Source of the DNA: Clostridia bacterium
Lineage (GTDB): Bacteria; Bacillota_A; Clostridia; Christensenellales; UBA1242
Direction of reading: 5' to 3'
DNA: 9,903 bases
Assembly: GCA_017403205.1 (NCBI GenBank)
Contig: JAFQOM010000180.1
Location: forward strand, 1-9,903
Below are positions 5,917 through 9,903 of this stretch, in pieces (position 1 is the first letter of the stretch; each line of letters starts with the position of its first letter). The position numbers and the translations under genes were made by a program. The notes under the pieces were generated by a model that was given only the letters and a program-made list of their open reading frames with translations, had not been told where the DNA came from and made no database searches.

Positions 5917-8037
5917 ATGGATACTATACTTTATTACATTTGTGTTCCTCTTGGATATTTAATGAAATGGTGCTGGCAATTAGTAAGCAATTATGGCGTG
6001 GCAATTATATTGTTTACGCTATTAACAAAGATTGTGTTATTGCCGGTTTCTATTTGGATTCAAAAAAATTCAATATTAATGGTAAAGATTCAACCAGAAG
6101 TAAATTTTATTAAAGCAAATTATCATGGAAATTTTGATGCAATTGCAGATGAACAAGCTAAATTGTTTAAAAAACACAAATATCGCCCTATGGCTTCAAT
6201 CGTTCCTTTGATATTACAAATTGTATTGCTATTAGGTGTTGTATATATCATCAACAAACCTATGAACTATTTGTTTGGTATTAGCGACAGTGTAATTAAT
6301 TCTTTGGCAAACTTTATCAATATAACAACAGAAGACTCTTCTTTTCAACTTTCTATAATAGAAGCCATTAAAAATGGCACTATAACAACATCTTCTGTTA
6401 TCGAAGGTGTTTCTGCAGAAGTTCTTGCAGATATTATTCCTACAATTAAAAGTTTTAATTTGTCTTTCTGTGGTATAAATTTAACAACAATCCCTTCTGT
6501 TGTATTTGGTTGGTATCTTTTAGTTCCTGTTGTTGCTGGTGCGTCTTCTTGGATTATGTGCCACACACAAAATCTTGCAAACGTTGTTCAGCATGAACAA
6601 GGCAACGCTAGCAAATATGGAATTATGATTGCAAGTGTTTTACTTTCGCTTTATTTGGGTTTATTTGTTCCTGCTGGAACAGCACTATATTGGATTGCAA
6701 GCAACTTAATGTCAATTGCCTTAATGTATATTTTAAATGCTGCTATTAACCCTAAAAAATATGTAGACTATGAAGCCTTAGAACAAAGCAGAAAAGCTTT
6801 AGAAAAAGCTAAAGAATTTGGCAGTTTGGATAAAAAATCTCCTTTTTATAAACAAATGAAAAAGAAAGAAAAAGAAGATTATAAAAAATTTAAAAAGATT
6901 GTTAACAAACACATTGTTATTTATTCTGAGAAAAGTGGTTTTTATAAATACTATAAAGATTTAATTAACGAACTACTTGCAAAATCTAACCTTACAATTC
7001 ACTACATAACAAACGATTATAACGATAATATATTTGAAGTAGCTAAAACAAATCCTAAAATAAAACCATATTATATTAGTTTAAAGAAAACAGCAATTTT
7101 AATGATGCTTGTAGAAACAGATATATTTATCATGACCACACCAGACTTAAACAAATATTATTTAAAACGCTCTTTTATCAAAAAAGACATTGAATATATT
7201 TATGTTCCTCACGACGCAATGAGTGTTCATATGGGATTTAATGAAGGTGCACTTGATCACTACGATACAATTTTTTGTTCTGGAAAACATGTTAAAGCTG
7301 AGGTTGCAAAAACTGAAGAAGTTTATAACCTACCAAAGAAAAACCTTGTAGAATTTGGATTCCCTCTTCTTGACGAACTTGTTAAATCTGCAGAAAAAGA
7401 AGTTAAAGAAAACAAAAAAGACAAGGATGCTATTAAAGAAATATTGATTGCTCCTTCTTGGCAAGAAGACAATTTGCTTGACTCTTGCATTGATGAAATT
7501 ATTGAATCTTTGTATAAAAACAAAAATTATCACTTAACTGTAAGACCTCACCCAGAATATATGAAAAGATTTGGCTTTAAAATGGATAAGTTGGTAGAAA
7601 AGTATAAAGACTACAAATCAGATAGGTTGAAATTTGAATTAGACTTTTCTAGCAATAAATCAATTTATACATCAGACATGCTTATTACCGACTGGTCTGG
7701 TATTGCTGCAGAGTTTGCGTTTGGCACAAAAAGACCTTGCATATTTGTTAACACTAAAATGAAGGTTTGCAATACTAATTGGGAAAATATTGGCATTGTT
7801 CCTACAGAAATACTTATTAGAGATAAAGTTGGTGTTTCTGTTAACAAAGAAGATGTTAATACAATCGATACTGTTGTTGAAAAATTGTTTAAAGATCACA
7901 AAAAATATAAAGAAGATATTTCAAATTATTTTGAAACTTATACATACAACCATGGCACTGCTGCTGCGGAAGGTGCAAAATACATACTTGGTTCTTTATT
8001 AGAAAAACAAAAACAAAAGAAAGAAGGAGGTAACTAA
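5917..8037 (+). CDS. Fusion of YidC/Oxa1 membrane insertase domain and CDP-glycerol glycerophosphotransferase (TagB/TagF-like) domain
   Basis: One uninterrupted 706-residue frame joins two normally separate proteins. Residues 1-280 are a clostridial-type YidC: TM1 with an in-membrane basic residue (LFTLLTKIVLLP, Lys38, where Arg is usual), a cytoplasmic loop with IQPEVNFIKANY (58-69), SFCGINLTTIPS (183-194) and the last TM, FVPAGTALYWIASN (250-263). Residues 280-330 are a Lys/Glu-rich linker. Residues 331-692 match the Glyphos_transf family: YVPHDAMSVHMGF (429-441), TVRPHPEY (541-548) and SDMLITDWSGIAAEFAF (586-602). H432 and H545 may be the catalytic pair known from TagF. Such enzymes move glycerol-phosphate (or ribitol-phosphate) from the CDP-alditol to a lipid or polymer. 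YidC topology (N-out, five TMs, C-in) would hold this domain in the cytoplasm beside the membrane, where the donor is. No signal peptide or lipobox precedes TM1, unlike housekeeping Firmicute YidC. ATG with AAAAGGA at 5902-5908. Confidence 0.9.
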   Translation: MDTILYYICVPLGYLMKWCWQLVSNYGVAIILFTLLTKIVLLPVSIWIQKNSILMVKIQPEVNFIKANYHGNFDAIADEQAKLFKKHKYRPMASIVPLILQIVLLLGVVYIINKPMNYLFGISDSVINSLANFINITTEDSSFQLSIIEAIKNGTITTSSVIEGVSAEVLADIIPTIKSFNLSFCGINLTTIPSVVFGWYLLVPVVAGASSWIMCHTQNLANVVQHEQGNASKYGIMIASVLLSLYLGLFVPAGTALYWIASNLMSIALMYILNAAINPKKYVDYEALEQSRKALEKAKEFGSLDKKSPFYKQMKKKEKEDYKKFKKIVNKHIVIYSEKSGFYKYYKDLINELLAKSNLTIHYITNDYNDNIFEVAKTNPKIKPYYISLKKTAILMMLVETDIFIMTTPDLNKYYLKRSFIKKDIEYIYVPHDAMSVHMGFNEGALDHYDTIFCSGKHVKAEVAKTEEVYNLPKKNLVEFGFPLLDELVKSAEKEVKENKKDKDAIKEILIAPSWQEDNLLDSCIDEIIESLYKNKNYHLTVRPHPEYMKRFGFKMDKLVEKYKDYKSDRLKFELDFSSNKSIYTSDMLITDWSGIAAEFAFGTKRPCIFVNTKMKVCNTNWENIGIVPTEILIRDKVGVSVNKEDVNTIDTVVEKLFKDHKKYKEDISNYFETYTYNHGTAAAEGAKYILGSLLEKQKQKKEGGN

Positions 8038-8038
8038 A

Positions 8039-8278
8039 ATGAGCTTTTTATTAGGTTATATCGACCCAGCTGCTACTTCTATTTTGCTTTCATCAATAAC
8101 AACAATTGCAATTGCCATTGGTGCTGTAGTTGTGGTTTGGTGGAGAAAAGCTAAAAAGAAAGTTAGTAAAACTTTAAAACTTGACCCAAACAAAGGTAAA
8201 GAAGTAGAAGATGATCTTGTTATTAATGAAGAAGTTAATAAAGTAGAAAATTCTAATTCAACTGTTAAAAAAGATTAA
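8039..8278 (+). CDS. Small single-TM protein with N-terminal YIDPA motif
   Basis: This 79-residue protein starts with ATG 1 nt after the preceding stop. A strong Shine-Dalgarno (AAGGAGG, 8024-8030) lies inside the end of the fusion gene, so the two are translationally coupled. Residues 7-11 are YIDPA, residues about 13-36 form one TM helix ending in WW, then come a basic stretch (RKAKKKVSKTLK) and an acidic, Asn/Ser-rich tail. The charge pattern predicts a short outside N-terminus and a cytoplasmic tail. I recall similar small 'Y-(I/L)-D-P' one-TM proteins beside surface-polysaccharide and phosphatase-superfamily genes, but know no function for them. A partner or accessory subunit of the two preceding membrane proteins is the plausible role. 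Its good ribosome site, operon position and terminator just downstream make it a real gene. Confidence 0.85.
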   Translation: MSFLLGYIDPAATSILLSSITTIAIAIGAVVVVWWRKAKKKVSKTLKLDPNKGKEVEDDLVINEEVNKVENSNSTVKKD

Positions 8279-8290
8279 AATTAAATTAAT

Positions 8291-8323
8291 AAAAAAAAAC
8301 ACTCAACATAGGGTGTTTTTTTT
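8291..8323 (+). terminator. Rho-independent terminator of the LtaS-like/YidC-fusion operon
   Basis: A 13-bp stem pairs 8292-8304 with 8311-8323 around the loop AACATA. The core is CACTC with GGGTG, and eight A pair with eight T. It starts 13 nt after the stop of the 79-aa gene. In plus-strand RNA the one imperfect pair is G·U; in minus-strand RNA it becomes C·A, so the hairpin is tuned to the plus strand. It may still catch glmM transcripts, which arrive from the other side with a run of U on their 3' arm. Confidence 0.85.
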
Positions 8324-8384
8324 ATTATTAATTTTCAGTTAAATATCTTTTTGTGCTCTATTTATTCACAAAACAAATAAATTT

Positions 8385-9767
8385 TTAATTATTAAGCTTT
8401 TTAACAATATTTTTTATATTTATCGCGATTATTTTGATCAACTTTTTATCTTGCCCCTCTACCATTATCCTTATCTTAGGCTCTGTGCCAGAACATCTTA
8501 CTATTATTCGCCCTTTATTGCCCAAAAGTTTTTGTTGGCTTAATATAGCTTTTTTAAGTTGTTTATCGTTAATAATTTTTTGTTTGTATTTTACTGTACA
8601 ATTTATGTTAATTTGTGGATATAACTTTACCTTTGAGATTTGACTTAGCGATTTGTTTTTAGCTGCAACAATTTCGGCAAGTTTAACTGCAGCCAAAATG
8701 CCATCTGCACTATCGGCAAAATCTTTTAAAATTATATGTCCTGATTTTTCTCCCCCTAAATTTAATTTGCTTTGATTTAGTTTTTCTATTATATATTTAT
8801 CTCCAACTTCAGTTCTTACAAGTTTTATACCCTGCCTATTTAAGTCACACTCTAAGCCAGAGTTAGTTTGAGTGGTACCCACTACCGTGTTTTTACTTAT
8901 CATGTTTAAGTTTTTAAAATATTTAGCTAAAGTAAAAACCAAAATATCTCCATCTAAGATGTTGCCTTGTTCATCACACGCAATCAATCTATCTGCATCA
9001 CCATCAAAGGCAAAACCCATATCCGCGTTGTGCTTTTTAACCATATTACTCAAGCATTTTGGATAAACTGCCCCACACTTGTTGTTAATGTTTTTGCCGT
9101 CATCTTTACAGCAACACTTTGTAACCCTTGCCCCCAAACTTTTAAAAACTTTTGTGGCAATATTATAACTTGCTCCATTAGCACAATCCAACACCACGTT
9201 TAAGCCCATTAAATCACGTTTACAGATCGATGTTAAATATTTTGTATAAATAGACGTTAAAGAGGGTTTTTGCTTATACTCGCCTGTTTTGGCCCAAAAT
9301 AAGGGTTTTAATTTAAAAAAGTCTTTTTCTAATCTCGTTTCTTCTTTTTGTGACAATTTAACACCATTGCTGTTAAAAATTTTAATGCCATTATATTGTG
9401 GGGGGTTGTGCGAGGCACTTATAACAACACCAAAATCTGCTTGTATTTGTTTTGTTATATAATCGATGCCAGCCGTTGGGCAAATACCAACATCTACAAC
9501 ATTTACCCCTGCACTTATTGCACCACAACTAAAAGCTAGTGTTATAAGTTGCCTAGAAGTTCTAGTATCACCACCAATAACAATTAGTGGTTTTTTTGTT
9601 TTAAATTTCAATAACGCTTGGTTGTCTATATAGTCTTTGCATGTATTATTTTTAAAATCTTCGTTTGCTTTTTTTGCCAGCGCACATCCACAATTAAAAA
9701 CTAGGTCCAAAGTTAAAAACTTGTTAACAACACCCCTAATTCCATCTGTTCCAAAATAATCTGACAA
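8385..9767 (-). CDS. glmM: Phosphoglucosamine mutase GlmM
   Basis: GlmM interconverts glucosamine-6-phosphate and glucosamine-1-phosphate in the cytoplasm, on the route to UDP-GlcNAc for peptidoglycan and other wall polymers. All hallmarks of the alpha-D-phosphohexomutase family are present: N-terminal YFGTDGIRG (4-12), the phosphoserine loop VISASHNP (115-122, catalytic Ser119), the metal loop DGDADR (255-260), the sugar loop GGEKSGH (338-344, close to the GlmM form GGEQSGH) and the phosphate loop RCSGTEPKIR (424-433). The 460 residues slightly exceed the usual length of about 448, mostly from a Lys/Asp-rich insertion near 35-58. The start is TTG (9767-9765), with GGAG at 9778-9775, 7 nt upstream; the conserved N-terminus begins at once, so the start is secure. 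It stands alone here, convergent with the surface operon. Confidence 0.95.
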   Translation of the reverse strand: MSDYFGTDGIRGVVNKFLTLDLVFNCGCALAKKANEDFKNNTCKDYIDNQALLKFKTKKPLIVIGGDTRTSRQLITLAFSCGAISAGVNVVDVGICPTAGIDYITKQIQADFGVVISASHNPPQYNGIKIFNSNGVKLSQKEETRLEKDFFKLKPLFWAKTGEYKQKPSLTSIYTKYLTSICKRDLMGLNVVLDCANGASYNIATKVFKSLGARVTKCCCKDDGKNINNKCGAVYPKCLSNMVKKHNADMGFAFDGDADRLIACDEQGNILDGDILVFTLAKYFKNLNMISKNTVVGTTQTNSGLECDLNRQGIKLVRTEVGDKYIIEKLNQSKLNLGGEKSGHIILKDFADSADGILAAVKLAEIVAAKNKSLSQISKVKLYPQININCTVKYKQKIINDKQLKKAILSQQKLLGNKGRIIVRCSGTEPKIRIMVEGQDKKLIKIIAINIKNIVKKLNN

Positions 9768-9821
9768 TTTTATGCTCCATGTTGTTTAAATTTGTTTTAA
9801 ATAAATGTTTTCAATAAGTAT

Positions 9822-9850
9822 AATATGCTGCGTATTTTAATATTGCGTAT
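9822..9850. repeat. Short imperfect direct repeat upstream of glmM
   Basis: AATATGCTGCGTAT (9822-9835) and AATATTGCGTAT (9839-9850) share the core TGCGTAT 15 bp apart in the same direction. On the minus strand they read ATACGCA twice and sit about 55-85 bp upstream of the glmM start, beside a TATACT hexamer that could be a -10 box. This could be a paired regulator-binding site, or chance in AT-rich DNA. Confidence 0.3.
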
Positions 9851-9884
9851 AAAAAAACAGACCAATCAAATTTAGCCTGTTTTT
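9846..9884 (-). terminator. Probable terminator of a minus-strand gene lying beyond the right edge
   Basis: Bases 9853-9865 pair with 9872-9884 around a 6-nt loop. In minus-strand RNA all 13 pairs form, two of them G·U, and the 3' arm is U-rich. In plus-strand RNA the same two positions are A·C mismatches. The signal therefore points leftward and would end a gene to the right of the window, leaving glmM with its own promoter between about 9780 and 9850. Confidence 0.6.
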
Positions 9885-9903
9885 ATTTTTAATTGTTTTT
9901 GTT

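Noticed and set aside
8324..8384. Separate terminator for glmM
   Set aside because: The only pairing in this stretch is a short all-A/T stem (TTTATT with AATAAA on the minus strand), too weak to call; the shared hairpin at 8291-8323 is the likelier stop.
8434..9203. Several open frames of 60-80 codons opposite glmM
   Set aside because: They overlap the well-conserved glmM reading frame and show no motif or ribosome site.
1..9903. CRISPR arrays, tRNA or rRNA genes, insertion sequences, phage genes
   Set aside because: I saw no regularly spaced repeats, no tRNA-like cloverleaf, no rRNA signature, no transposase or integrase motif, and no terminal inverted repeats.

Overview
The window is AT-rich DNA (roughly 30% GC by eye) that uses the standard bacterial code: TGG encodes Trp, stops are mostly TAA, and two genes start with TTG behind clear Shine-Dalgarno sites. 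A clostridial-type YidC domain, LtaS-like and teichoic-acid-type proteins, and no sign of an outer membrane all suggest a low-GC Firmicute, probably an uncultured clostridial or gut lineage. I cannot name a genus.

Layout. (1) Bases 1-3853, minus strand: a tightly coupled four-gene operon read right to left. It encodes a substrate-binding protein, an ABC ATPase, a double-length (two-domain) permease, and the start of a winged-helix/nucleotidyltransferase fusion that leaves the window at base 1. The transporter belongs to the Fe3+/2-aminoethylphosphonate-like class; its 331 + 287 + 548 aa make-up resembles the putative 2-aminoethylphosphonate (AEP) PhnS2/PhnT2/PhnU2 systems. (2) Bases 3854-4152: a divergent, T-rich control region with a plausible sigma-A-type promoter for each side. 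(3) Bases 4153-8278, plus strand: a three-gene operon. It encodes a five-TM LtaS/alkaline-phosphatase-superfamily enzyme, a 706-aa fusion of a YidC/Oxa1 insertase domain to a CDP-glycerol glycerophosphotransferase domain, and a 79-aa single-TM protein with an N-terminal YIDPA motif. A strong hairpin terminator follows. (4) Bases 8385-9767, minus strand: glmM (phosphoglucosamine mutase), convergent with the operon. A minus-strand terminator at 9846-9884 separates it from whatever lies to the right.

How the genes may work together. The plus-strand operon looks like a surface-polymer module. The TagF-like domain would transfer a phospho-alditol from a CDP-activated donor in the cytoplasm while fixed to the membrane by the YidC body. 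The LtaS-like protein would transfer or hydrolyse phospho-groups outside the cell. The divergent operon would import a small phosphorus- or amine-containing compound (AEP, choline or similar) and activate it with an NTP (LicC/PntC-like nucleotidyltransferase), perhaps to decorate that polymer. The separate domain calls rest on visible motifs. The joint pathway is inference. The YidC-glycerophosphotransferase fusion is the most unusual item in the window.
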